From Penicillium oxalicum (Eukaryota > Ascomycota > Eurotiomycetes > Eurotiales > Aspergillaceae): a DNA stretch of 64,000 nucleotides. The notes under the pieces are model-generated. The model worked only from the letters and a program-made list of their open reading frames with translations. It was not told the origin of the DNA and did not search any database. How positions within the stretch are numbered: position 1 is the first letter of the stretch; each line of letters opens with the position of its first letter. This document shows, piece by piece, positions 1 to 11,738 of the stretch. The stretch covers positions 1,240,001 to 1,304,000 of the forward strand of contig NC_064651.1 in assembly GCF_001723175.1 (NCBI RefSeq), written 5' to 3'. The translations under genes and the position numbers were made by a program.

Positions 1-564
1 CATTCCCGTGGACTAAAAATTTCCTCGTTCAGACCAAGTTGACGCAGATAGCAGGAGGGATTACTGCACATACAGCTCACTACAACCCGAGCATTCGGGT
101 TCTCGGCCAGCAACTTGAAAGCATTCGTTTGCGTGTAGTCTTCAGCTGGTCCCGAAGGAGGATGCTCCATAAGCCCCTCTTCATGCTCGTGACACAGATG
201 CAGTGGCATTAAGTGCCACCCATAGAGCGTTTCGTTATCGGGTGTCACCAGATGAAATGGCTGCACCTGAGTTTCTGCTCTCATTAGCGCAAGGAAATCA
301 CAGAAATCCCATCCATAACATACTCAAGAAGCCAAATTGCTCCACTTGGTTGACATCCTGCCAGTATGCTGGATTGACCTTGTGCGCGTATAAAAAGCTA
401 TACCACAATAAGTGTTAGCAAAAGTGCCACGGTCACCGAGGCAGGTATTCGTACAAGCGCTGCACCTCCGGAAACGTCAAAGAAGTGATGAAAAGAACAT
501 AGACGAGACCACCAGCTGCAAGGGTCCAATAGGCCTTCTTGAAAATCGGCTGCAATGCGACCAT
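1..564 (-). CDS. alpha/beta-hydrolase with N-terminal membrane anchor (partial, 3' end outside window)
   Basis: The reconstructed exons are 455-564, 324-397, 74-274 and 1-12, continuing beyond the window; introns of 57, 49 and 61 nt all have GT-AG ends. The ATG at 564 begins MVALQPIFKKAYW, followed by a hydrophobic segment (about residues 13-32). After it come YAHKVNP, VEQFGFLKTQVQPF and LYGWHLMPLHLCHEHEE. The last visible residues, ARVVVSFHGN, are formed by joining the final two exons and supply the HGN oxyanion motif of the fold. The family is a fungal serine hydrolase related to ABHD12/BEM46-type lipases, probably membrane bound; its substrate is unknown. The nucleophile elbow and catalytic His lie outside the window. 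An upstream in-frame extension exists but has no ATG. Confidence 0.75.
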
Positions 565-795
565 TTTGTAGTTGACGACCGTGTCAACGTTGGGGCCACT
601 CGTCGGCGGCGAAAGACGGGGGGGGAGCGGAGGCGGAGACGGAGACGAATCGCCGATAAGCTGCAACTTATCGCGTCACACGCTTGAGCATCTTTCTCTT
701 CCGCAACCATCTCATCCTCTGCGATTCATCGATCCATTTCCATCCTCATTCCTGCCGTGAGAGATATCTCGCGTTCGTGTACAGGTAGGGTGAGC

Positions 796-3518
796 ATGGC
801 CGAGAAGCGCAAACTACGCGCGGGGCGCGAGCCCGCAGCCAAAAGACGAGTCTCCGAAGCAGTCACTCCGTCACAAAAGAAAAAGGCATCGACACCCCGT
901 GTACCATCACCTCCACCACCGCCACCGCCGCCGCCTGAACCCGTGGAGCCTCTGCCAATTTCAATCAAGGATGGTGAACCGGTGCCTGTCCTGCGTGAGC
1001 GACAGCCCTCCGACCTCTCAGACAAGGAATACCAGTCCTACGCGGAAAGGTTTGATCGTCTTAACCCTCGCCTGGTGAAGAGAAGTACAACTAACAGGGG
1101 CCGGTTGGTGATTCTAGCGCAGTTCTCCTCACTGCTCTTGAGCGATCAAAGAAGAAGTGGCTGAGCGACGGCATCCTCGTCAGATATTACACCAAGCCGA
1201 AGAAGACAAAACGTGAACAGATCGAAAAGAACAACCCGCCCAAAGATTCAATGACCAGAGTCGGCCCTTGCGACGTAACCGTGGGACCGCATCTTTTTGA
1301 TGCAATGATATACACTGTCAAGGATCCCAACGCACCGCCGGCCATTCAATATGCTCCGCCACCTAAGCAGATGGCGCACTACGGCCATGCACCCAATTTC
1401 CAACAATATCAGCCTTATCCGGGCAACCAGAAAAGGCCTCCATACCCCCCGGCCCCTGCCGCGCGACCTTCGCATGGATACCCAGGAACACATCCCACCC
1501 CTCCACAACAACGCGGACCGAGTCATACACAACCGCAGTCGACCCAACGGCCACCCCAAAATACACAGCCAGGCCAGCCGGCGAAGCCCAGCCCAGATCC
1601 CGTGATTCAGATGCTTGCGACAAGAGCCGCTGCTGACCCAGAACTAAAGGCTCTCATGAGAGTGGTCGCATCCAGCCAGGCTTCACAGGAACAGCTCCGA
1701 GCTTTCCAAGCGCACATTGACGAACTGAACGCGATCATCAAGGCAAGAGAACAACAGGCTCAACGTAATGCGGCCGCGGCCGCGGCCGCACATCGACCAC
1801 CGGCGATTCAACAGCCTGCGGCATCTGCACACTTTTCAAGACCAGCGTCCCCACAGGTCGTCATCACGCAAAGACCAGCATCTCTTCCTGCCACCCACTT
1901 GCAGAGGCCTGGAGTTCCAAATCAGCAAACATCTCTGCATTCTACCACGGCCGACGGTGCCCGAACCCAACCGACACCACTTTCAAATGGCGCGTCACCA
2001 GCTACCTTGCAGAGAACACCTGCGACTTCATCGCCAGTGCCTATGTCAACGGCCACACCAACACCAATACCTGCTCAATCATCTGCTACAGTGGCCGCAC
2101 CTGGTTCTACGGCAGCTTCTGCAACCACGCCTGTTCCCACGGGAGCTCCTGTTACACCCACACCCGCCCCTCCCTTTGTATCCATACCCACAGCAACGCC
2201 CACGCCGAACATCGGGCAAAATCCTGGTCCTTTGACTTCAACACCCTCAGAAGAGAGCCAAAAAGAATCGTCAACTCCCGGACAGAATCAGCCCTCAACG
2301 CCAGCCCAAACGGCCCCGACGCAAGCAGCGAATTCCAGCTCATTGCCAGCAAGTACTGCGTCCGTCACAGTTGAAACCAGGCCGGTTGTCAAGCAAGAGC
2401 CTGTGACGACAAATGTGGCAACCGCGCAGACTGCGACTCCTGCTTCCGTTAAGCCTCCCCTGCCAGCCCCTCCTGCAACTGTCTCTTCTTCCGCCGGCAT
2501 GTTAACGCCTACACCAACACCTCAAATGCAAGCTCCACCGGCTGTGCAAATCCCTCCAAGCTCCACTGTAACTCAACAGGTTCCACGTCCAACTCCACCG
2601 CAGCCTGGCCATCAGCAACAGCCGCCGTATGGGCCGAATGCCCCTGTGCAGTCCCGCCCACCGGCCTATGGCTCTCCTTCGCCTTATTACCGACCACAAG
2701 CGCCACCACCACGACCTGTGCCTGCACCAATCAATTACAAGTCTGTTGTCTTTGAATTCACCTCCCCTCTGACTCCCTATGGAAGCAGTACTTCAGGTCA
2801 TGCTGGGTCAGGCGATCGTTATCTGTTCCCTGAACACTCCATCTTGGAATGGCTTCCAAACGAAAACACCATCTTGGCATCATTTCTCATCGTGAAAAAG
2901 GTCGATCCGAATACTCCCTTTCCCATCGACACCGCCCCCGACGGGGGAACCGGGCGAAAAAGTAAAGGTGCTTCTAAATCGAAGAAGGCAACCAAGGCAG
3001 ATAAGGCTATCGCTACACCGACGCCCGCCGATACCCCTCAGAAGCAAGAGCCCAGCGACGAGAAGATCGATGTGAAGCCCAGTGAGACTGAGACGCCTGC
3101 TCCTGCGAATGACAAGTCTGGCAGTGAATCAAATCTGAAAGAGTACTGGCAACCCGTCACTTTCCGCATTCACGCAGCGAACCCGCGAATTCTGGAGCCA
3201 TTGACTCGCGTCGTCAAGCCGGCTGATGAGGTCCGCAAGTACATGAATGAAATCATGGACCGGGCTGAACGTGCACCAGATGGGTTCCCCGCCTTTAGAC
3301 TTCCGTACGAGGATGCCCGTGAAGCATTTGAGGCCGAAAGTACTCCCGTATCTACTCCAGTCGCTGTTCCGTCTTCCCGAAGTCGTCCTCCCAAGGCCTC
3401 GATCAAGAAAATCGAGGAAGAACCCGATGTGGAGAATCATCAGGAGGAGGAGGAGGAGGAGGAAGAGTTGATGGACTTTTATGGCGCGCCTACAGGTCTG
3501 CCCCCGTTGCGGGTATAA
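796..3518 (+). CDS. swc3: SWR1 chromatin-remodelling complex subunit Swc3-like protein
   Basis: Two exons, 796-1049 and 1118-3518, are separated by a 68-nt intron with a CTAAC branch site, giving 884 residues. The N-terminus (MAEKRKLRAG) is basic and followed by a run of prolines near residues 38-47. The Swc3-type core reads SDKEYQSYAE, then a KKKWLSDGILVRYYTKPKK segment and GPCDVTVGPHLFDAMIYTVKDP (about residues 85-155). Residues 155-620 are Pro/Thr/Gln-rich low complexity, with a poly-Ala tract encoded by tandem GCGGCC units near 1771-1790. Conserved-looking C-terminal blocks follow: FEFTSPLTPYG (about 625), YWQPVTFRIH (about 760), an acidic run, and a final GAPTGLPPLRV. Swc3 belongs to the SWR1 complex, which exchanges H2A.Z in nucleosomes. 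The protein seems longer than I expect for the family because of the low-complexity middle. Confidence 0.75.
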
Positions 3519-4137
3519 GCCCGTGATCCACCAGGGTGAAGCGGACTGTTCACTTTTGTCTGGTTGACCCTTCATCTGTACGGACTAGGTACCTAGGCAC
3601 CTGGCGATGGTCATCATATCGGTCACCTTTTATAGATTAGGAAAGGGGTTAATGGATTCCTTTTGTTTTTTTTTTCGGCTCCTTCCAATCTGAAATTGTC
3701 TTCAGAATGAATGAGGTACTCTAAAGGGGCGCTCTGAGATTACGATAAGCTAGTCGCCGCATTTTCACTGCTCGTGATATCACGCAAGATCCACTTGTAG
3801 CATTCATCCTCGAGGAGGGACTTGGAATCAGGACTCGAAGCACCATCTACCGCACAAGTAAAGGCCGTTGTTATCAATTTCAATCAGCCAATCGCAAAAT
3901 GGCACAAGCCCAATTGAACTTCAAGGTATGTGAAGTTTTGCCGTTGTCCGTCTCACGAGACTTTCGGCTGCCTGCAGCGTCAAAATTTAGGCCAGCCTGT
4001 AAAAGTATACTCGTGAGGAGTGTACTCCTAAGGTAATCAAAAATTTTTGAGTTTCATCAGAGATACGTCTTTCCCACGAAGCTGAAGGGCTCGGTGTGAG
4101 GCTTCTATTACAAGCTCCACAGCGTCAATGATGCGTT
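3519..4137. other. intergenic region between Swc3-like gene and RTC5 remnant
   Basis: Both flanking genes end here. A perfect 12-bp palindrome CTAGGTACCTAG lies at 3585-3596 and a small hairpin (AGGAGT/ACTCCT, 2-nt loop) at 4016-4029. An ATG at 3899 opens nine codons before a GTATGT donor-like site; spliced to a plausible acceptor it would encode only about 21 residues, so it is not called as a gene. Confidence 0.5.
3585..3596. repeat. 12-bp perfect GTAC-centred palindrome
   Basis: CTAGGTACCTAG reads the same on both strands. It sits 67 nt past the Swc3-like stop codon. Related GTAC-centred palindromes recur in other intergenic parts of the window (14175-14186, 40207-40330). Confidence 0.8.
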
Positions 4138-6205
4138 TCAGGTGCTCCCACCAGAATATTGTCCGTGATCGCCAATAACTCCCGCAGTTTCCAATAACCA
4201 CGCGCACTCTCCTTTGCCGAATCGCCAGCCCCCGTTTTGAGATTGATGTTCCGGCGCCGCTCTGCCTCACGAGCTTCAAAGTCCATTGTGCCCGCTGAGC
4301 CTCTACGGCACTCGTGCTAGGTTCTGCAGAGGCCGCAAGCTCGGGATCTGGTACCACGCCCCATACTTCAAGCGTGTAAATGTCGATGCGCAACTTGAAC
4401 CGACGCATCCTCCATCGACGAGTTCCCTGCAGGAAGGAAAACGCCCTCGTGACCGACTGGCTCAGGAATAACTCGGCAGACTCGAGATTCACGTCGACTG
4501 TGAGGCTCAGCAGCACCATGGGGCTTTGGAGATAAGTGTTGACTGCGAGAAGCTGGCGGAATCTTACAGCCAATGGCGAGACCGTGTGTGTGTGGAGAAC
4601 CAGGCTGTTGGGAGGTTTTTTGCTGGTGAACAGACGAAGACGGATTTCCGGGAAGTACTTGGTGTTTTGGAGAAAGTTGAAAAAGACAAGGAAGAGCATC
4701 GGAACTGGAAGACGAGCCATGGGATGAAGAGGACTTCCATGACTGAGGAATAAAGGCACCGATTGGTGACGGTCTCCTCCCCTTGCCGACCACCGCACCT
4801 TGCAGAAGAAGAACATTCGCAGATTGCCAGGTCAAAACATTATGTGAAAAGGAAGTCAAGGACGACCCACCCATGAGCAGCAGGGAGAACACGGATGGAG
4901 GCGAATACCGCTTCGATAGAGATTCATTGATTTTGCATTCGAAGATAAGAAGAATGAGAGGTGCGCGAGTGCGGATGGGGTGAGAATTGTAGACTCGAAG
5001 CTTCTGGCAATAATATAGGTTTCGATACCAGCGGAGATTCTCCTGTCCTCTCTGTTCCCTCCGTGTTGTCATCTCTTGAAACCTCAGGTTCAGTTCCGCT
5101 TTGTCGTTTCTGGGAGAGGTTCAATTTCTCGCTGAAGAGCAAATGCTCAAACAATGCAGTGAGTGGATCAAACAGATATGGTAAGGACGTCAAAATGGTA
5201 CGGGCAAATGCCCTGTAGGTGATCCCACCACCACTCTCATCTGGTCGAAAGGCGGCTATGATGGTGTCAGCCTCTTTGCGAATCTCTTCTATCCGCCCAG
5301 GACTCATATCAGAGGTGTATTTCTTGACATGCTCGAGCGGTTTTAGAGGTGCGATCGCCAGCAACAGCATGATCAGGCGGCAAAAAGTATCAAGAGAGAT
5401 TCCCGTCTCGTATACGGTCTTGTCCACACGGTGGTCATGTTTGAACACGTCAATTGCGTCGAGAGATTCCAAAGCCGCGAGGGCAAGATCGTCATCTTCA
5501 TCCTCATCATACTCGTCATTGGCAGGTTCGTCGATAGAGAACCCGGCCGCATGTGACTTGGCTGGACATGGTTCTTCATCTGTATTTTCAGCCGATGAGT
5601 GATCCTCTTTCCTTCCCTTCTCGGAATGCTGTTCGACATGCTTCCTCCCAACGTCAGCAAGGCTTCCGAAGAGCAGTTTGATCCGGTCTTTTCTTCCTCT
5701 GCGGAGTACTTTGCCGTAACGCTCAGTCAGCAGTACAACCACTTTCACCATCGCCTCAAACGTCAGAACGCTTGGGGCCAAGGTATTTTGGAACGGGAAC
5801 GCCGCTAAGTAAGAGACCATCCGGAATAGAACTGGACCAGCATCTAGGGAACTTTCGCCCGCGCTAGAAAAGCTACCATCTGGGATCCCCAGAAAGTCTG
5901 AGAGAATCTGCTCATTCCAGTAACGGAGACCTCCTTGCTCTGCTGCTCGTGAGAAAAAGTTGTCTTTGAAGTGCGTCAACTCCAACGGCGTGAAACATTT
6001 TGTCGCGAACCGCTCAGCCAGCAAGTGGCTTAGCTCCTCTGATCGACATTAGTTTGTCTTAGAAATAGTCAGGTATTGAATGAGGCCTTCGGGCATGCTT
6101 TCCAGTCATGATACCCAACCCTCATTCACACAAAGATGGTATCGCATGGATTCAGGACTAACCCGGAGAGGCTCCACTATAATCGGTTGACTGGCCCGCG
6201 CCCAT
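4138..6205 (-). pseudogene. rtc5: RTC5-like TLDc-domain protein gene with frameshifted 3' half
   Basis: Exon 1 (6163-6205, MGAGQSTDYSGASP) and exon 2 (from 6038) are joined across a 124-nt intron. The open frame then gives [60 protein letters not shown], an acidic linker and [19 protein letters not shown], a clear match to fungal Restriction of telomere capping protein 5. That frame stops at 4924, about residue 385. TLDc-type sequence continues downstream only by changing frame repeatedly: [18 protein letters not shown] in a second frame, [14 protein letters not shown] to AIGCKIPPASRSQ in a third, then IDIYTLEVWGVVPDP, then [20 protein letters not shown], ending SGGST-stop at 4138. At least six frame changes occur. 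Either the gene is decaying or the assembly has local indels; neighbouring genes read cleanly, which favours decay. The N-terminal MGxxxS fits a myristoylation signal. Confidence 0.72.
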
Positions 6206-6756
6206 TGTCGCGGAGACTGCGGGGGATTAACCTCTAGATTGTGAAGTATGGCAAGAGTGATCTCAATGAATTGATGGACAAGGCGCGATCTGAATCAGCA
6301 AATCCAAGTCAGCCATGCACAGCTCTGGACTGCCACAACTAGAAGCGCAATGAGTTGAACTGATCTGAGAGAAATGTAGATCGGTGGTCTAGAAAGAAGG
6401 ACAAAAGAGAAGGCGAGGTTGCATGATCCGACGTCAGGCATGGTTGCCTCAGGTGTCTGTGCTCTGGAGGTTCCAGGCCCGTCTCGCTCTTCGGCTGCAG
6501 CCGAGTGTTCGAATCATCATCACATAATCATCACATCGCAGTCCTGAAAGCCCCGCAGGACCAGCTTGGAAGTCACAGACCGGCGGTCTCCAAATTATTA
6601 AAAGTACAGATTGTCTCTTCTGCCTGGTCCGGCACCGTTTGTGTATTTATACGATGCATTAATACGTGAGGCTGGATCTAGGCGTGAACTCCCGACGTTT
6701 CCGTCACGTTGACTTCGTTGATTCCACATCAGTCTAGATTGCAAGTGCCCTTGGGA
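6206..6756. other. intergenic: RTC5 5' side and NMT 3' side
   Basis: Contains the presumed RTC5 promoter and the NMT 3' flank. No ORF of note, no RNA gene and no clear repeat was recognised. Confidence 0.4.
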
Positions 6757-8492
6757 CTACAACATCACCACACCAACACCACCCATCTTCTTCTCGTCCG
6801 GAAGGTTCTTGTCATTGATCCCTCCCGCGATGGCAGCCGTACGATAGTTGAACAGGTAGAAGTGGAGTTGACCGTCGCCAGCCCCGAATTTCAACTGCTC
6901 CAGGAACAGGGGGTTGTCGTGGGATGTGAGTGCGTTGAAGACGTCAAATTTGGCCTATTTTTGATGTGAGTGGAGAGTATCGGACTGGAAGACCTTTTGG
7001 TGGGAATTCAAGGCATTGAGGGTTAATTACCTGTCGGGCGCAGATGAGTGCGTCATTCATGAGCATCTGAAGGCGCGACTTGAGAGCGCTCTTGTCCTCC
7101 GTGAATGCAGTCTCCGATGCATAATAGTAGAGGTAAGCAGCACGGACGACCCCATGCTTGGGGTTGTCGATGACGGTCGACTCCAGGTTATAGAAGGAGA
7201 CAAAGTCGGTGATTTTGTGGGTATCCGGGTCCTCGACCACGTAAGCCCACACCACCTGCTCCTTACCAGCCTGCGGCTTGTAAACTAACCAATGGTCGAT
7301 CTCCTCGCGGGTGAAGGCTTGGTTCATGTCAAAACGGAGCAGGTACCGCTCAAGGAGGTCATGGACAGCATCGATGTCTTTGCTTTCCATCGGCCGGAGA
7401 CCGGGGGTCGCCGTTGTCGAAGGAAGGTGATTCTTTGAGATCTGGCGGGCCTTGGTCGAGCCATGGGGCAAAGGAGAGAACCCGACCTCGTATAATTTGA
7501 GCCAGTCCAAAGCACGATGGTAATACCGGCAAGAGCTGACGGGAGTGGGGAGGATAATGCCAGCCGTGTAGATAGCCTGGTAGATACCTTCGAGGTAGCA
7601 GCGACGTGTGATTTCCTTAATGAGAACCGGAGCTAACCGCTTTGAACGAAGCTTCTTGTGGATGCAAAGGAAATTGATTTCGGTCACCTTGATTCGATCA
7701 CCGCGAACCCGGAGCTCCGTCGGAACACCGCAGATCGACGCAACCAATTTGCGAGACTTGGTGGCCCGCACACCGACATGCCACTCTTTCTTCCACCCCG
7801 GAGACATCAGGGCCCTATGCGCGTGTCAATAGCAGTCCAGGTCAGCCTGGCCACCATCCAAAGGATGACAGAGAAATCACATACCAGTGCAGGAAGGACT
7901 GCGAGTAGGCAAAGCGGAACATGGCATTGTCGTCTTCCACGTAGTGATTGTTCAGTAGCTCGTATAGTTCTCGCAGCTCATTCTCGTTGGTCAGATCCAA
8001 AGTGCACCACTCGAACCCTTCGAGAAGCGCGTCCGGTGTTTTTGAGACCTTCTCGGGATCAATCATCTTGATCGGACCTTGAGGCGCGGCAGCTTGGGTT
8101 GCCCGGTCATCAAAGCGAGGGACAGGCTGTGTCTGCCAGAACTTGTAAGAAGCCATGTCCTTCTGGTTCTTCGTGCTGCCTAGCGACAGGCCAGTCAGCA
8201 GCTGCGAGACATCCATGTTCGCAAGCGTCTTCGCAGCGGTCTCCTTGTCCATGCTCGCCAGCTCATTCTTCAGAGCCGGATTCGACTCCATGAGAGACTC
8301 CAGCATTTTCGCAGAAAGCTTCTTGGTCGCACCGCCCGAGGAGGGAACTACACCGTCAACGATCAATTAGCAAGAGCTCTCGTGAAAGAAACGCGGGGAC
8401 ACTACAGAGGGGTCCTTACCGGAGTTGGAGCTGGAGTCATTGTCGTCTTCACGACGCTCAGGGGCCTTGCCCTTGTTCTTGGAGTCTGACAT
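6757..8492 (-). CDS. nmt1: glycylpeptide N-tetradecanoyltransferase (N-myristoyltransferase)
   Basis: Four exons (8420-8492, 7885-8347, 7031-7814, 6757-6954) encode 505 residues; introns are 72, 70 and 76 nt. The enzyme transfers myristate from myristoyl-CoA to N-terminal glycines of cytosolic proteins. Diagnostic sequence is present in order: [13 protein letters not shown] and [39 protein letters not shown] (built across intron 2), the family signature [38 protein letters not shown], and the second signature [13 protein letters not shown]. The protein ends [11 protein letters not shown] with the conserved C-terminal leucine. Length is usual for fungal NMT. The neighbouring RTC5 product begins MGAGQS, a potential substrate. 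Confidence 0.96.
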
Positions 8493-9209
8493 TAGTTGAG
8501 GTTGAATGAACACGGCGCTGGCTATCGTATCATGAAGGAGGAGGAATTCGTCAAGGCTCCACGTTCAGCGCATCAGCTAAACATGGAGCGGGTCGGTGGG
8601 GGCGCCGAGGGGTAACTGTAACTGGCTCCGTCTCCGTCCTGAAGGGCAGCGGCACCGATGACTGAGCAGCAGACGTGACTGGAACACGATCGAGCCGACA
8701 TGTGTAAACTCGAATAATTCAATCTCTCACTCGCAATGGCAAAGCCCTTGTAAGCGCAGAGGGGAGCTTGAGATACATGCCGAATCTCCTAAACATATTA
8801 GGTTGTCAACACAAGGCTACTTCCCTAAACCGTAAGGTAAAACGCTTCAAACGCTTCGAACTTACAAACATCACGTGGATAGCCAAAAGCAATATAGGTG
8901 GCAGCAAATGCTCGAGCCCGAAGAGGAGGATCCTTGAGCATGTAACGCGGATAGATACTTGCTTATTTTATTTTTTTTTTCAAAAAAAAGAAGAAGAAAG
9001 AAGGAAAATGGGATGGTTTTGGAATTGTTGAAATCCGTGAAGGAGATATCTTTTTATTTCAAAATTCACCGTCCTTGATAAATATTCTCAAGTGTGTTGA
9101 TACATTAGGTTTTTCAAAAGTAGTGACCGTCCGCCGACCCGCTCCGAGGGACGGTCGGCCAACCGTGTCAGTCTTCATGTTGGTAAACAATGGAGATTGC
9201 CCAGTGTTT
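8493..9209. other. intergenic: NMT upstream and FPGS 3' side
   Basis: NMT promoter side and FPGS downstream flank. A T-run at 8971-8980 is followed after one C by an A-run at 8982-8989, which could form an AT hairpin. No coding potential was recognised. Confidence 0.4.
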
Positions 9210-10941
9210 TCAAGCAGCCTCGGAGTATGGCTTGGTCTCAATAACGTCAAGGAAGCCCCCCACCAAATGCAAACTGCCAGTAACAAATGTCATGACAGGC
9301 GCCTCGTCCTTTTGAAGAACCTGGCGTTCTTGGGCAGCGACGTCTCGGGCAAAGTCAACGGCTTCCTCAATAGTTCCAAAGACGTGAGTTTGAGCAGCCG
9401 GATCGATCTCATTCCATGCCGTAGCAAGAGACTTCTGGACACGGAGCAGCTCGAGATCGTCCGCATTCGTGTTCATACTGACCAGGTCAGGACGGAAGCC
9501 CGCTTGTTTGTATGTCACGTTCGTGCAAAAGAGCGCGTGCGTGAAAGGCGTGCCGGACTGCAAAGCGGCTGAAAGAGTCTCGTGGAGAGCTCGAGCCAAA
9601 GCAGTACTGTCTCGAGTTTGCTGGTTAAAGATTAAAACTCGCGTTTTTCTGGCAGCAATATCACTAGATGAGTCAGCCTGGATGCGCGAGGCAAACCACT
9701 GGCCAGCCAGGCGGATGCTCTCCAGGGTGTGCCCGCCATCGATATACCAAGCCACATTCTTTTCAAAGCGAGTTTCACACCGTCCACCCAAGCGAGCCTT
9801 GGTGAGACCAGCCTTGAACTTCTCAGGAAGCGGTTCCGACATGATATTTTCGGAAACCTGCGCTGTGCCGGTTTTCCGCAAGAACTCAGCAGCCGTTGCA
9901 ACTGCGACAGATGCATTGGTATACTGGAAGTCACCAGCCAAGCCAAGTTGCACTTGGCTAGTCTCTGGACGAAGCTCGGGATGCTGGGAGACGACGTCCA
10001 GCTGAGTGTTTTTGGCAGCGGCCCGCTCGGCGAGCACTTCCTCTGCACTTGGCGCTTGCGGCGCTGTGAATGCTCTGGCTCCTGCTTTGATGATACCACC
10101 CTTGTGCCATGCGATTTTTTCAATGGTTGTGCCTAGCAGGGCAGTGTGGTCAATTCCAAGGCTGGTAATGGCCGTGACCTTCGGTTGTTCGATCACATTG
10201 GTACAATCGTATTCTCCTCCAATTCCACATTCAATCACCGCTGCGTCAACTCCTTCACTCAAATACGTGTGGAAGGCCATCAAGGTCAGGTAGCGGAAAT
10301 ATTGGGGCTTTGTGCTCAGCGACGAGGGGTCTTCGCCCGCGGCCTGGGCGGCGGCGTCCAGACGATCCCATACTTCGAAGAAATATCGAGCAAACTGTTC
10401 CTCAGTAAGCGGTTGGTTATCGATCTTGATGCGTTCTCGCGCAAATCGAAGGTGAGGTGAGGTGTAGAGCCCGATTTTGTGAAGCACCCGGGAAGACTGG
10501 TCTTGCTCTGGCTTAGTGTACTGAGAGAGGATCGATGAGATGAATGCCGAGGTTGAGCCTTTGCCCTTGGTGCCGGCGACATGAACCAAGTTCAATCGAT
10601 TCAGATCTGAAGGCTGCAATTTTGATTCAAATTGTGAGTATCACGTTGCCAAGGTTAGGTAGGCGGAAGGCTCGCGAACTTTGTATCCAATACGACGGAG
10701 CCATTCAACTGTCTCTGGGAGTGAGCGCTTGTTGATGTCTTCCCGTGAGGTCGATTTTTTGAGTTCCTCCACGATCGCAAAATTTGTTTGCAAGGAATTG
10801 AGTGCTGAGATGGCAGCCTATATGCGACAATTATCAGCAAGGTCCAAGCCAGGTGCAGGTATCGCCCTTCACCCTGCGCTGAGCTACCGGAGGGAACCCT
10901 CGATGCGGGGAGTCATAGTGTACCTCATAGGAACGAGCCAT
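9210..10941 (-). CDS. met7: folylpolyglutamate synthase
   Basis: Exons 10924-10941 (only MARSYE), 10680-10817 and 9210-10613 encode 519 residues; introns are 106 and 66 nt. The enzyme adds glutamates to tetrahydrofolate using ATP, which retains folates for one-carbon metabolism in cytosol and mitochondria. Visible landmarks are VEWLRRIGYK, the P-loop NLVHVAGTKGKGSTSAF, GLYTSPHLRFARERIKID, AAVIECGIGGEYDCTNVI, TSLGIDHTALLGTTIEKIAW with GGIIK, and the C-terminal TFVTGSLHLVGGFLDVI. These match the Mur ligase-like family. No obvious mitochondrial presequence is seen at this start; a second isoform from another start cannot be judged. The six-codon first exon is the least certain part. Confidence 0.94.
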
Positions 10942-11738
10942 GGCGGGCGGACAAGTCGAGACTCGCCTTTGCGGATATACCCAGCGGAGAGATTTCCAAT
11001 ATCCTTTCATGAAAGAATTTCTTCCCTAGCTAGCACTGTCACTTGCGCCGTTTTGAGGGACTCTGGATGAAGACCCCAGCGATCTTAAGGTTGATCACTG
11101 AACACCAGGCGGGCTTCATGACTCCCTCTCCTCGGGAAACTGATTAGTATATCGCTATCGGTATTATCACGTGATCTTATCGGCATGCGGCTCTGGCTGA
11201 TTGTGGGGAACATCAACCCGGTGCAGGACTCACGCTCTCCAAATTGGAAGCCACTAGATGAGGATTTCTAAGACAATCCACATCCTGTCTCATCTGATGA
11301 AGACTCTCGTGGCTACTCATACAGCGAAACAACCCTCTTGGGCTAGGAAATCAGCAATTAGTGTACGACTTGACGGATAGTCTCCGATCGCAAGTGAGCC
11401 AGCCCCACCATCGCTCACGTTCTCGTGTTGCGAATAAGAATAGGACAAGTAACCTAGCATAAAGTTGATAGAAAGTACTAGCCCAGGAAAAATATCAAAA
11501 GGAGAAATTACAAAGTGAAAATCCTGACCTACCCAATCGCGGCGAGCAGGGTCTCAGGTAGTTTCGTCGACGCAGGCAACACCCAAAGGAAAGAAGAAGA
11601 CAGGCAGGCCAACGGCCTCACCTATGAGCTGGTGACTGACGACATCCAAGTACTTAGACACACTGCAAGCTATCAGGTGTAGATTGAAACGAACAAGATC
11701 GAAAGAAGGAGGAAAGAAGAGGCTAAAGTTGGCAGGAT
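10942..11738. other. intergenic: FPGS upstream and SAC1 3' side
   Basis: Holds the presumed FPGS promoter and SAC1 3' flank. No conserved ORF, RNA gene or repeat was recognised. Confidence 0.4.

Noticed and set aside
6500..6520. TGTTCGAATC resembling a tRNA B box
   Set aside because: The bases on either side do not form a T-arm stem and no matching A box or acceptor stem was found.
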